Assembly (NCBI RefSeq): GCF_000143415.4
Contig: NW_003314282.1
Span: 481,826 to 545,825 of the forward strand
Direction of reading: 5' to 3'
Source: Selaginella moellendorffii
Lineage: Eukaryota > Streptophyta > Lycopodiopsida > Selaginellales > Selaginellaceae
Length of the DNA stretch: 64,000 nucleotides
Position numbers and translations under genes: made by a program. This document shows positions 12,040 to 23,936 of the stretch, piece by piece (position 1 is the first letter of the stretch; each line of letters starts with the position of its first letter). The notes beneath the pieces are model-generated. The model saw nothing but the letters and a program-made list of their open reading frames with translations. It did no database searches and had not been told where the DNA came from.

Positions 12040-12165
12040 GTGTGTGGCACTGGGCAGCAAGCCATGAGTGCTCGCGTGTGGGATTGTGGCAAGCCAAGGA
12101 GCTATTGTGTCCTCACCAGATGAGCAATGATTTCCAGTTGGTAGTTCTGTTGAGTCCTGTTTAAA
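12040..12165 (+). repeat. Third, short copy of the R1 block
   Basis: Shares 'caagccatgag', 'aagccaaggagct', 'gtcctcaccagatgagc' and 'agttctgttgagtc' with 10290-10435 and 16010-16110. About 125 bases, same strand. Confidence 0.7.
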
Positions 12166-12239
12166 ATTTGGCAGCCGCGAGGCAAGAACTTTGAGGAGAA
12201 TGAGTGTGTCAACTCAACCGCAGTTCCAGGATTTAAATT

Positions 12240-12485
12240 TAAACCAGTGTTCTCCAGCAGGAGTGGTCCAAGTCTTTCTCTGACCTTCTTACAGCTTTTG
12301 TGTGCATTGAAGAAACTAGTCTTGCCTGGGGCTCCACGAGGGTATATCGAATTAGAATCCCCTGTCCTAGAATCTCATCCTTGCCACAGTTGTCAAGCTT
12401 GACCATCTTGAGGTGGTCATGATGCAATGCTGTTAGTCTCTGTGATGATTGTGACAGTGATTTGCTGGTGATCAGGGATCAATCA
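12240..12485 (-). repeat. Inverted copy of a block upstream of the MFS gene (partner 58870-59060)
   Basis: On the minus strand it reads, like 58880-59050 on the plus strand, through 'cactgtcacaatcatcac' to a frame beginning MHHDHLKMVKLDNCGK (partner MHRDRLKMAKLGKRGK). It is unclear whether this block is coding. It is another piece of the MFS-gene neighbourhood moved into the 6-18 kb mosaic. Confidence 0.65.
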
Positions 12486-14547
12486 TCTGGGCTTTGGCTT
12501 GTGCAGCTGACAATGCCATAGAAGTGTTGGCTTTGATCAAATATTGGCTGTCGCCAAATCATAACAAGCATTAAGAATGTCTAAAAACATACACAAAAAC
12601 ACCATTAATCTTAGAGCTTTCTCCACCCATGACAAGATAAAATCTTTGAGCTTTTCTTGGTAAAACAAGTGAAAAAGGTAAACCATAATAAATATCACAA
12701 TAGACTAGAAATTACCTAGCAAATGCTAAGTGTTTTGACAAGGGCTTCTTTTCTCTCTCTGCACTCGTTTGCCAAGGTCACGATGTAATCTACAATTAGT
12801 TGCATGGCACGCAACTCTAGGGAGTTGAGAGATCATTTCTGGTTAGTGTGAGGGAACCTTGTCAAATCCTCTTACTATCCCATACCTGAAAGAGAAAATA
12901 TGTTGAAAACTTTTGCAAGGAAATCTACTATGTACATTTATGAAGCTGAAGTTCGATTGGACACTGTAAGCATTCCAGGTCTAACGTATAGCTTTAATAA
13001 TGCCTCAATACCAGCCACCTTTAACAATCCCTATCATGCGGAAAAAAAGCTTGAAAATTTCAAGGAAATAAGAGCCTTTGTTGATGGTCCCAATCTGGTG
13101 GATTAGTTTAAAATATTTATGAACATAGTGGAAAGGAATTTCTTTTAATCTACATGTTGGTGTGATGAAAACTGTCCATATAAACTCCATAAAACATGCT
13201 AAAATGAGTTATGGTGCTTCTCCTCACTTCGGTTGCTTCCACAATCCCAACCAACAATACGTGATAATTAGATCAGGGTGAAAAAGCACTCCTTGAGGAA
13301 AAAAAAATGTGGTAAGCACCTTGTAGTATTGTGGTACTAAGAATATGCTTTAAAACATACGTAGAATATCCAAGAAGATCTAGCCTATAATATTTTTTAA
13401 TCTAATTATTTGTGTTACTTAATACTGGAACGAACAAGTTTACTGTGCTCCAAATTCAAAAGCTCAAGTGTTGCCTGGAATCAGCGCCACAGCCAACGAA
13501 TAAAGAAATGGAGGAAAGAATCCTTCGGACAAACCTGTTTCCATGACAATAAATCACTAAGACATCTTCTGATAGAGGACGAGGTTTGTCACTGTAGGAA
13601 GAGCGAACTTGCCTCTTGCATCTATGTCATCATAAGAGGGCATGAACCCGCTTTCTCCTCAAGGCCATTTGACAGATGCACTGGGAGCATGCACAGTTTT
13701 GCTCGCCCTAGAGAATTTAGAAAATATTTTAGACAACGTGGAGTTAATCTACAGAGCAGCTAACCTCAGCAGCATGTAAACAAGAGACAAGCTTGGTCCA
13801 GCCTCTTCATTAGCCTGCAAGTGTGATCTCCCTCAAACTTCCATGTCTCCCTGTCAGTCTTGCAAAGCAAAGTTATAACTTACACGTACTCCATGCACAT
13901 AGGTGCCTGACCAAATACTTGAGAGCAGATACATTTGATTGCTTAGCAAACCCTGAAGTGTTATATGGGATGGTTAGAATGGGAACCAAAGTTTGAAGAA
14001 ATACCAACCCACCCGAATCCATGGTGAGCTCTGCCCAGTTCTGCTGCTGCTCTAGTTTTGAACATCGTTACTTCGATGCAGCACCAGTTTTCCATTTCCT
14101 CTTTGATCTGGGATGCTGTGAGGTGCATGAGAAGAAAACAAACTTAATATAAATATATTTACTAGTAAGCAGCTTTTCTTTGTTTACCGCGTAAAGGGTA
14201 ATAGAACAAGGAAGGCGTGTTTGTTGACTGTACGAAATGTCGATTTGGTTTATTATTTTAGGAAAAGGACAGGCCAAGAGCTCCCAATCTCGGAACGCCT
14301 GAGAGATTTGGTAGGTGCATGCTTTTCCTTTTAGATGTGATTCATGTTCTCGGTTTATTGCAGGAAAACCCCGTCGAGATCTATCTCCATTTCTGCATAG
14401 ATTTAGAGAATAGGAGAAAGTACTGTGTATCGAACAGATTTTATTGTCGTGCTGACTCTCTACTAAACATAGAGATAAAAAAACAAAACTCAAGAGGGAA
14501 AAAGACTCTCCATCTCGTGTGGAGCCAAAAAAGAGTGGTGGAAGTAC
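12486..14547. other. Stretch with no recognised gene
   Basis: Mixed composition, moderately AT-rich. Several open frames of 60-140 codons (12900-13106 plus, 13410-13763 plus, 14068-14493 minus) show no family features, no consistent splice sites and no paired conservation in the window, so I do not call them. The part nearest 14547 may include the 3' UTR of the CASP-like gene. Confidence 0.4.
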
Positions 14548-15676
14548 TCAGAACCATGAAAGGAGAGCAAGAAGCCCTCCAAAGCAAACCGCGGCACTCG
14601 TAGCAATCTGCAATAAAAAATGTATTAGCTTAATGGAGAGAAATGCAAAGAAAACTTTACCATCATCGTGTAGTTCCCAGCCAGGAAAGAGAAGGTTGCC
14701 CAGAGCAGATTGCACACACAGGCCACTAGAGCCACGAGGATGCTCGCAGGAGGCGCATCTGGATGACGAAACTATGCAAAAGGAAAAATTAGAAAACTCT
14801 AAGAGCGCAAACGAATTCTGGAAGTACATACCAAACGGATGAGGCAAGGTAATCCAGTGGCAGCAAGTGTGGTGGCAATGCCAATGCAGTCCAGAGTGAG
14901 AAGCAGTTGCAGACCCTGTGTCTTGTCGAACCAACGGTGGTACAACACGCCATAGACAAGCATAATGTAGTACACAGCAGCTATGCCTGTTGGCCAGTGA
15001 AGTGCCTTTGTCATTTCGTTGTGAACAATGCACTGCTCTACAGACTTGCAGGTGATGCTTCCTTCGTTAGTATACACATTAACTTTGATTTTTTGTTTTG
15101 TGTTTTATAAACAGCCATAAACTACTTGACATGGATGGTACATGGGCGAGCCAATGAGAAGTTTCTTGTCGAAGTAGTGAACGCTTTTGGGTTTGACATG
15201 GTTTGTTTACACGTACACAATGTAGACAAGTTCCATGCCAAACCCAAAAACGTTCACTGATCGACAAGAAACTTCTCATCGGCTTGCCTCTATACCATCC
15301 ATGTCAAACAGTTTATGACTACTTATAAAACACAAAACAAAAAATCAAAGTCAATGTGTATACTGATGAAGGAAACATCACCTATGAGTCCGTAGAGCAA
15401 TGCATTGTTCACAGTAGAAGCTAAGGATGTCTTGTCAACGTCATGGGACAGCTGTGGGACCAAGTGCATCAGCACTGTCATGGCAATTGCTGCCGCTAGC
15501 ATCAGCTTTTGCCAGTGCGACCCTGGACAGAGAGCAGGGCCACGATTGGCAGGAGTAATGCCTAGCTCACCAGACGACGCGACAGTAATGGCCGGCGGGG
15601 GGAGCAGCTGCATTGTCTCCAGTGTCTCACCTGCGTCGCCTCCTCCTCCACCATTGCTTGCCATCGATCCACGCAC
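14548..15676 (-). CDS. Four-TM CASP-like (MARVEL-type) membrane protein
   Basis: CASP-like proteins are four-span membrane proteins; some build diffusion barriers in plant cell membranes. Exon 1 (from the ATG at 15676 or 15664) has a polar N-terminus and TM1 (WQKLMLAAAIAMTVLM). Exon 2 (about 15005-14845) has TM2 (PTGIAAVYYIMLVYGVLY) and TM3 (GLQLLLTLDCIGIATTLAAT, with the acidic residue typical of TM3). Exon 3 (about 14770-14665) has TM4 (ILVALVACVCNLLWATF). A last exon ends ...GGLLALLSWF at 14548. Introns 2 and 3 have good GT-AG ends. Intron 1 is odd: its ends lie inside a large hairpin (15021-15412) built from a copy of the exon 1 end, so the exon 2 acceptor is uncertain and the gene may be impaired. 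Another four-TM family is possible. Confidence 0.55.
15021..15412. repeat. Near-perfect hairpin with ~182-base arms
   Basis: 15021-15201 is complementary to 15231-15412, with a loop of about 29 bases. Mismatches are scattered (about one in ten by eye). Both arms read inward through the same peptide (NNALLYxLxGDxSF) and then 'gattttttgttttgtgtttt', so the right arm carries the end of exon 1 of the CASP-like gene plus the start of its intron, and the left arm is an inverted copy abutting exon 2. A transcript of this gene would fold on itself here. Confidence 0.9.
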
Positions 15677-15733
15677 AATGCAAGAACCCTAAAACCAAGA
15701 AAGTGGGGTTTACTCTTTTTGTTTGGATCGGCA

Positions 15734-16571
15734 CTCAGGAGTTTTACCTGTATAGCAGGTTGCGTTAGCGGCCCCACAGGGAAGTCGACGCAGGTCAAGC
15801 TCGATAGTGATCGTTGCCTGGCATGTAGCTCTTTCCTCTTTCTTTTGTTTTCCATGTTCATGATTCTCGAGAGGAGAGAGCAGCATGTAAGCGTGATTCT
15901 GTTTTTTTTTTCCGATGTTCATAGTTTCGATTACAGTCCCAAGAGAACTGAATTTTTGGAGGACCAGTTTTGTGGCGGCTCTAACGGCCCTGACTTTTGG
16001 ACCGCGGCAAGCCAGTGGCAAGCCAAGGAGCTGTTGGATCACCTGGAGAGTGTCCTCACCAGATGAGCGATGATTCCCAGTTGGTAAGAAGCAGTAGTTC
16101 TGTTGAGTCAATAACTAGCTGTTTATGATTCGACATGGCTGCCCTTGCTCCACCGGTTGGATGGCAAGTTCAAGCTGTTGCACTTGCGGCTGCTATTGTC
16201 TGTGCGATGCTGTTTCATTTCTATGCGGAGGCCACAGGGAAGACTAGCAGAAAATATGAAGAGCCTCAGGAAAATTGAGTACAGTTCGCTCAAACCCCTC
16301 TGTGCCGGGCTGCATTGCTCGCGGTAGCATCCACGATGTCCACGTCACTGTTGATATCCACCTCCATGTCGCCGACAACATCCTCTAGCATGCGATCGAA
16401 GCTTGCGATGCTAGACTTCTCATGAAAAGATCTTAGAAAGTCAGAAGCTTCTTTAGCTTAGAGATTTCCCTGAAGGAAGAATCGGCTATGAACTTACAGC
16501 TCTTAGATGTTGGCGCCGTGCCTGAAATGCAGGAAGATCTCTACTCTAAAGAAGAGGTCGAGGAATATCTT
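15734..16571 (+). repeat. Mosaic repeat unit R1, empty copy
   Basis: Begins 'aggagttttacctgtatag', the same string as at 7199, and continues without the hAT element through 'tgtagctctttcctctttc' into the block shared with 10262-10911, ending at 'gaggtcgaggaatat'. It is therefore the unoccupied version of the site into which the hAT element at 7259-10122 inserted. About 30 bases at the junction (15792-15822) have no counterpart in the filled copy. Confidence 0.85.
16130..16285 (+). pseudogene. MFS transporter fragment inside R1 (empty copy)
   Basis: Reads AALAPPVGWQVQAVALAAAI then AMLFHFY, and then jumps to AEATGKTSRKYEE. This matches the last two membrane segments and tail of the 59.7 kb MFS gene with an internal deletion. 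It keeps more of TM11-12 than the related shred at 10455-10620, so the two copies of R1 have lost different parts. Confidence 0.75.
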
Positions 16572-17189
16572 AGCCCACGCCGTCGCCTCACACATCTCGA
16601 TTGTGTGCAACCCCTGAATCTACAGCTGATCCATGGATGATCCTCAGCTTCAGGCCGAAAGATAGTGCAAGCATTGGCGATTGAAGCATGCTCTGTTGAG
16701 ACAGCTGGAGAGAAACGTGCCTGTTTTTCAATACAATGGATTGGAATTCCCTCTCTCCATCTCGCAGCTGGCAAAGTTTAGGGTGCGTTTAAGACTCCCA
16801 GCCGGATCAGTCTTGCCGCAGCAAAGAAGTTAACAAGCGCCATGACATGGCTGCCCGCAACAGGAGAATCTGTCATACTATCGGCATGTCCGTACCTGGG
16901 TTCCACATTCTTGTTTGATGAGCTCAGATCGCCCACAATTGAGTGTACTGGGAAAGCCAGCCACGACCTTGTGTACGCTTCCACCGTGGCTCAGTCCCAA
17001 ATTGTGGGATTTGATGGTTGCCTCCTCCCGAGAATCATGAACATAGTTGTGGTAAAAATTCAGAAAACAAAAGATGTAGAAAATCTAGTGCTGAAAGAAT
17101 AGCTCACCTGTATGGAAGCTTGCGCTAGTAGGATTTGGCCATGGATTCGGCGAGCGTTAGACCCCTGTGGCTGGATGCCCCTTCATCAC
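16572..17189. other. Unique DNA between R1 and the right inverted-repeat arm
   Basis: Contains open frames on both strands (16541-16774 minus, 16778-16984 minus, 16842-17102 plus) with no recognisable family. No repeat partner was found in the window. Confidence 0.35.
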
Positions 17190-17948
17190 TACCAGGAAAG
17201 GCTTCATCGCCACTCCACTGGCCTCTGGTCGACAATGACGATGCCGGCACTGCTGATGCCCAAGCTCCAAAGCAGCTCAATGCAGCTGCGATTGGTGATG
17301 GTCGCCTGGCCAGGGCTGCGCGGCTCTTCCACCATTGCCGATCCATCGCGCGGCACAGTGGCAGACGAGGCTGGAGCAGCGACCCCGATCTCCAACTCGG
17401 AGTAGCCGCGCCGCTGCGCGAATCTCCTCCAGCGCCGGCCTAGATCCCGCCAGGCAGCCATTGAGTGTCCTTACCGTTGACCGTCAGCCCGTCAAAGCGT
17501 GGTCCTGACTTCAACGTCTCACTCTTGTTTATTTTTTTTAATGCCTGTGTTTAGAAATACAATAGCCCCATGAGAATGAGCCTTCGGGAAAGCGGACGAT
17601 CCTCGGGAGACAAAAGCAGACGAAGCGTGCATGGGCAAGGCTGGACAAAGCGGATACGTAATGGGAGTAGCATCACAACCACGATTGCTCAAGTGAGGTT
17701 GTTCACCGGAAAGGCAATTCAATTCTGGATTTTGGCTACGATAGCAAGCAAATGGAAGGAGAACTTAACGAGATCGATTGTATGATCTACATGAGATCAT
17801 AGGAGTTTTAGGTCTTCTTCTTCTAGATGGTGGTCTCTCGCCTACCTTGAATTCACTTCCATCTGGATCATGCTTTGCAAACAACTCTGGGTTTGCTTCC
17901 ATGCTGCATGGCTAGAAAAGGCTCAATGCAGTCTCACCCCTGGACATA
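17190..17948 (-). repeat. Right arm of the dispersed inverted repeat (partner 11132-11895)
   Basis: Reverse complement of 11132-11895 with small indels (for example 'gatgatggaag' against 'gatggaag'). See the left arm. Confidence 0.85.
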
Positions 17949-20280
17949 AAATGCTAGCGCTTGAGCTGCCGCCCAAATGCGAGGACCTTCCTCATGGCTC
18001 TCAAGGCCTCCAACTCTCTTCCAGCTGGAAAGAACTTCCAAGGAACAAAGAACCACCTTGCACAAAGAGCAGTGTCAAAAATCATCTATTGAAATAACAA
18101 AATCCTTGATGGGCTAAAATTTCTTATCACTATCAACACTTGCTAACTGCATATGCTTATCTTATCTCAATCACATGTAAATGAATAGAATTATTTATTG
18201 ATTCTTCTATTAGAACAAGCTCAAACTGTTCATTTGTTTTTGTTGAAAAAAACATAATGATATAATCAAGTTTTTTTATGTCCAAGATTTGAAAAGATGC
18301 TTCTATGTTTCACCAAAAATTAGATATTTTGTTTAAGGAAATGGGAGAAGAGTAATGGATGCAAACAATAAATAGTTTTAAAGAATCAATTTTAGAACTA
18401 AGTTAATCTCATTAAAAGAAGTTAAGAAACACTATATATGACTATTTCTATAGAAAATATAAAGGTCTTATTCAATTGATTTTTAAATGTGTTATTTGGA
18501 TGTTCTCAATTGTCCCCATACAAGTATATTTATGAAATCAAAGATAAAGATGAAATTTCAAATACAATCTGAAAATACAAGAAGAAGAATTATCAATTTT
18601 AAAAAATACATCCAAAGAACACTATATCACCAAGTAACATATAAATAATTATAAATTATCACAAAACATAAGGGCTATTTTTCCAGCACTAGCAGTTGTA
18701 ATAGCAAAAACTTTTCTGAAAGAGTTCAATGATTATTTACCCACCAAATGAGAGGTGTAAAAAATAATTAAGGATTAATTTTACTGCTTCACATTATGGA
18801 TGTGGTGTCTCTTTCAAACTATGTTGCCAAAAAAATAATTTTATAGCTAACAAATTGTTGAAAAGATTAATTAAGATTCATAAAAAGCTTAATGAAGAGA
18901 AAATAGAATTGATATGACTCAAAAGGGTGGTATTATAGATGTACAATTCTTTCCAAAATATCATTTACTATATTAAATTTTTTTTAATAGAAGACAATGA
19001 AAAAACTCATTATGTATCAAACACCCAATAAAACTTTAATAAAATCTATAATTTACTCACGAAATTGTTTAAAATATAATGGTATCAAACTTTGTTTTAT
19101 AGTGATAGAACACTATATGGTGAATCAATTGAGATAAAACACAAAATAACAATTACTATTTCTCTTAATATCCATTGACTGTTTTGTATAAACACACGTT
19201 GGTGGTTATATTTTTACTTTTAGTAGTTATTTGTATTGTCTCAAATTCCATTTTATCACTGAATAATAGGCTTCCTAATTGAATGTGACCACATACTTCT
19301 TCTTGAAAGAAAAAAATGTTAAAATTGTAATATATAAATGGACAAATGTAACATACAACTAAGAGTATACAAAAGTATCATTCACAATATTGTTGCTTTT
19401 TGGATTGCAATAATTGAATCATACATCCAAATTAATAAGTGCCAAAATATATTAAAATGTTTGAATTTGAAAGAGGTATTGAATATAGCAAGAAATTAAA
19501 AGTAACAATTATAACAATGTAGGTTATTTTATTCTTTTGCTTTCTTTGTTTCCTAAAAAATAAAATTCTAAAAAGCTTATGCAAAAAAAGGAATTTAGAG
19601 AAAAATAATGGAAGAAAGAGTGAAGAACACTCAAATTAGTAAAATAAGATTGAATTCATTTTTTAGTAAGCATAAAGATATACATATAAGCATTGCCTCA
19701 ATAAATAAAGGAATTCAATCTTTTAAACATGCTGAAGTTTAGCAATAAAGGGTGGAGACATTGAGTTTCTTTCTCATCTATACATTTTGTAGTAATTCTT
19801 ACTATAATGACTATTTGTAAAGGGGAAATCTATCGACACTCTCTTTAATTTTAATTTTTTTTCCTACTCTATTTTATTATTTTTTCTGCCTTTTTAACTT
19901 TATTTCTTTTTTTTGCATGCATTGAAGTTACTCTTTAATGGTATTGGTTTTCTTTAAGAATGAAAAAAAACTATGGAAAAAAGAAAATAGAAGAAGTTAT
20001 AACATTGGAAGTATTATTGGTGCCCCAAATAATCCTATGAGGATAATAATGAAATTTTTTAAATGAACTCTATTGAAAAAAATGGGCCTTCTAAGGTATA
20101 TATTTTTTTGTTTCATAAATTTATTCAATTGTAATCACTTTCATTATTCTTTTCAAGGATAAATCCAGTTTTATGTTAAATTATATGTTATATGATTTTA
20201 TAATTTTTTTATAATTTAACAATTTTTTTTCATTTTAGGAAGGGATATTTAGATACAATAAACATTTTAAAACCTCACAA
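17949..20280. other. AT-rich intergenic stretch
   Basis: Very AT-rich, no open frame of note, no splice-like organisation and no repeat partner that I could see. A short GC-richer piece at 17950-18060 is the tail of the preceding mosaic. Confidence 0.5.
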
Positions 20281-22200
20281 GCACTTCCTATAAAGAAAAG
20301 AGAAGCCAATTTAAATTAATAAGTAGCACACAGTAATGAAAATGCTAATTTAGTTAAGAGGTTAAAAGCTTTTTAGATACTCCATCTTGTCAAACCAAAA
20401 AAGCCAATAAATTAATAAAAAATAGTAAGTAGTAGTGGCAAATGTTAATTATAAAGTTATATTTATAAACTTAACAATATAAAAAATTTCCAACTAAAAA
20501 TCAAACACATTTAAAATTTCAATAATAAAGTGCTCAGCAATCCAACTATATACAACCCACATTACATAATTGATGATTAAAAACATTAAATAAAATAATT
20601 TAACATGAAAAAAATTAGTAAGTCCATAAATGATATTGTTGTTCACAACTAAAATAAATAATATTTACAAGAATTTTTTTTTCTTATAATTGTTTACAAG
20701 AAAGAGAAAAATTACTATAAAACAAAACAATATTTTAAAATATCCTTTATTATAAATGTAAACAACATTACCATTTATAAAATTACTTGTATTTTCTTTT
20801 CTTTTTCTCACAAAAACTTCCCATAAAGAGAAGAGAAGCCAATTTAAAAATAAAAGAGTAGCACACAGTAATGAAAATGCTAATTTAGTTAAAAGGTTAA
20901 ATACTTCCTAGATATTCCATCTCGTCAAACCAAAAAAGACAATAAATTAGTAAAACATAGTAAATAGTGGTGGCAAATGTTAATTATAAAGTTATATTTA
21001 TAAACTTAACAATGTAAAAAAATTTCAACAAAAAACAAACACATTTAAAATTTTAATAATAAAGTGCTTAGCAATCCAACTATATACAACCCACATTACA
21101 TAATTGATGATTAATCATTAAATAATATAATATAAAATAATTTAACATAAAAAAATAGTAAGTCCATAAATGATATTGTTGTCCACAACTAAAATAAATA
21201 ACATTTACAAGAATGTTTTTTCTTATGGTTGTTTACAACAAAGAGACAAATTACTATAAAACAAAAAACTATTTTAAAATATCCTTTATTATAAATGTAA
21301 ACAACACTACCATTTATAAACTTATTTGTATTTTTTTTCCTATTAAATTATTTTATATAATTTAACTTCACTTTGTTTGATGATTAGCTATCAACTATGT
21401 AATGTATAGTCAAGTAGTTAGGCATTTTGTCATCAAGATTCTAAATGTGTTTGACTTCTACTTAGAAATTATTTATATTTTAAAATCTATAAATGCAACA
21501 AAGAAATAAAATTTTAAAAAAAAAACTAATGCATACAAGCAATATACAAACTTTAAAAATCCCAAACACATAACTATGCTTTTACCATTGTCATACTTGT
21601 TCTAGTGGTTCAAAATAAACAGGTGGAAGAGCCAACTGATAAAGTGCTCGAAAGTCCACCCACATGATAATTAATCATTAAATAAAATAATATAAAATAA
21701 TTTAATATAAAAAAAGAATATTAGTAAGTTCATAAATGATATTGTTGTCTACAACTAAAATAAATAATATTTATAAGACATCTTTTTGGTTTTATAGTTG
21801 TTTACAACAAAAAAACAAATTGCTACAAAATATAAAAATGTTTGTAAATATCTTTTGCTGCAAATGTGAATAACACTATTATTTATAAACTTACTTATAT
21901 TTTCTTTCTTTTTCCTATTTAATTATTTTATATAACTCTTTATTTGATAATTAACCATCAACTATGTAATATGTGTTAAGCATGTTGTCATCAAGATCTT
22001 AAATGAGTTTAACTTCTACTTAGAAATTATCTATACTGTAAAAACTATAAATGCAACAAAAAATAAACAAACTGTAAGATAAACTTACGTATACAAGTAA
22101 TATACAAACTTTAAAAATCCCAAACATATAATTGTGGTCTCACCATTGCAACCACTTATTTTGGTGGTTCAAAAATAGACAAGTGGAAGAGCTAGATGAA
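20281..22200. repeat. Tandem and interleaved ~0.55 kb AT-rich repeats
   Basis: Unit A occurs at about 20281-20815 and again at 20816-21345 (shared: 'gagaagccaatttaaa', 'agcacacagtaatgaaaat', 'agcaatccaactatataca', 'cctttattataaatgtaaac'). A third, truncated A lies at about 21655-21900. A second module B ('cttctacttagaaattat', 'atacaaactttaaaaatccc', 'gtggttcaaaa') follows at about 21346-21654 and again at 21905-22200, giving the order A-A-B-A'-B'. No coding capacity. The array stops just before the LTR element. Confidence 0.85.
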
Positions 22201-22265
22201 CGGGATAAACAGGCAGAGGCACCGGACAAACAGAAATAACCCTAAACAATGGTTGTGTCTCTATC

Positions 22266-23921
22266 TGTGAGACACAAAATCCTTAGGCTCCAAAGTGGAG
22301 CCGGAAGGGTGCCACATGGTAGTGGCTGAAGCAAAAGCCAAACGAGTGTAACACGTTTGGGCCAAAAGCTCCGACTTGAAAGGTCGAGAGCGGGAGTGGA
22401 ACTCCCAACAAAGGGCTCGAGGAATGAGCATGAAGTGAGCAATAAGCGAGGCTCCAAAAAGGGACACAAAAAGGACCAATACATGACACGTGGAAGAGTC
22501 CAAGATGGACTCGAGATGGAGTCCGAGATGGACCCAAGTTGAAGTCCTAGATGGACCTGAGTTGGAATTCGAGGTGGAGTCTAAGATGGAGTCTGAGATG
22601 GACCCAAGATGGAGTCCGAGATGGACCTGAGATGGAGTCCGAGATGGACCCGAGATGGAGTCCGAGATGGACCCGAGATGGAGTCCGAGATGGACCCGAG
22701 ATGGAATCCGAGATAGAGTCCGAGAAGGACCCGAGATGGAGTCCGAGGTCGAGACCGAGACCGGGACTAAGACCGGGACCAAGACCGAGACTAAGACCGA
22801 GACCGGGACCGGGACCGAGACTGAGCCCGAGGCCGAGGCCGAGACCAAGCCTGAGCCCGAGTCCAAGTCTGAGTCTGAGTCTGAGTCCGAATCCGAGTCT
22901 GAGTCCGAGTCCGAGTTCGAGTCTGAGAGGGTGAAAGCCCAAAGTGTTCGTCTCGCAGACCCTAGGGGGTTTGGTGAGCTCCAAAAGTATAATAAGGGGG
23001 AGGACTGCAGTGGAGCCAATTTGGCCAGGAAAGGCCAGTTTGGCCCAGGAAAGCCAGACCCAGTGTTGGGTGATGAACTGATCACTAGGAAGTCCAAGAC
23101 TAGAGTGAATACAGCCGACAAGCGGGGTAGCTTGGTGAAGTGTTCAAGAGCCGACTCTAGTTCCCCCGAGAGATCGACTGGCCGATGCTCCCAGTCCAAG
23201 TGTGGGTGGCACTACCTACTTGGATACCTGGTGTGGCTCAACGGAACCTCGCTCTAAGCCCATGGCTAGAGCACCCAAAGGCGGAAGACAGGGAGAGTAC
23301 CCACGAGGCTTGCGTAAAGCCACGGTGTTCCGAAATGTTGTCCCAAAGGCCCAAACTGTGGAAAAGAAAAGGAGTAGTCCTCTGGTGTAGTGACCAAGGA
23401 TACAGTCGTGCGGTGAGGAAGTCCCAAAGGACCATGGGACTTAGTGGTTAGGCCTGTGGGCCCTGATCTAGTGGCAGTGTTGGCGAACACTATCAAGGAC
23501 AGAAAGGGATTTGGTGGGGACCAGAAAGGAGATATTGGGGAAGGCCATTCCCCATGTCTATGGGCATCCTAAGGATGCTAAGGAGTGGATCTAGGATGAT
23601 CACTCATAGACAGATGGCCCAGTCTTTGAGAGACGGGACTGTGGTGCAGGTGGTGTCAGACCACCAGTGTGACTAAGGTGAATGGGCATGGCCTTAGTGT
23701 AACGGGCTGATGTGTCGGTGGTACCTTGGGGTGTCGGTCATGGGATCGGACACGTGGAGCACTTGGACTAAGTGCAAAGGTTGAGTGGCGGAGATGCCAT
23801 TCTTGGGGCTAGCAAGCCCAAGTCCAAAATAGGACTTATGGAGGTTGTGAGTGAGACTTCTCCAAGTGGTCGGAGGTGTAATTAAGTGACTAAAGTAGAA
23901 TGGAAAAATTAGTCGCTTACA
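22266..23921 (+). repeat. 5' LTR (1656 bases)
   Basis: Starts TG, ends CA. Carries a GA-rich minisatellite at 22505-22925. It matches the 3' LTR along its whole length with scattered substitutions and small indels in the minisatellite. Confidence 0.93.
22505..22925 (+). repeat. GA-rich minisatellite in the 5' LTR
   Basis: First part: repeats of about 15-24 bases built from 'gagatggacc' and 'gagatggagtcc'. Second part: 6-base 'gagacc'/'gagtcc' repeats. It is open in several frames purely because of the 3-base periodicity (DSDSDS..., ESESES...), which is not evidence of a protein. Confidence 0.92.
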
Positions 23922-23924
23922 ATT

Positions 23925-23936
23925 TGGTATCAGAGC
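23925..23936 (+). other. Primer binding site, initiator Met-tRNA type
   Basis: TGGTATCAGAGC lies three bases after the 5' LTR. This is the standard plant LTR-element site complementary to the 3' end of tRNA-iMet, and it sets the element's sense strand as plus. Confidence 0.93.

Noticed and set aside
12900-13763. Two plus-strand frames (68 and 117 codons)
   Set aside because: No recognisable motif and AT-rich context; not distinguishable from chance.
22505-22984. Long frames through the LTR minisatellite (Ser/Asp- or Arg/Pro-rich proteins)
   Set aside because: All frames are open because the repeats have 3- and 6-base periods; they are in an LTR and lack a start context or any domain.
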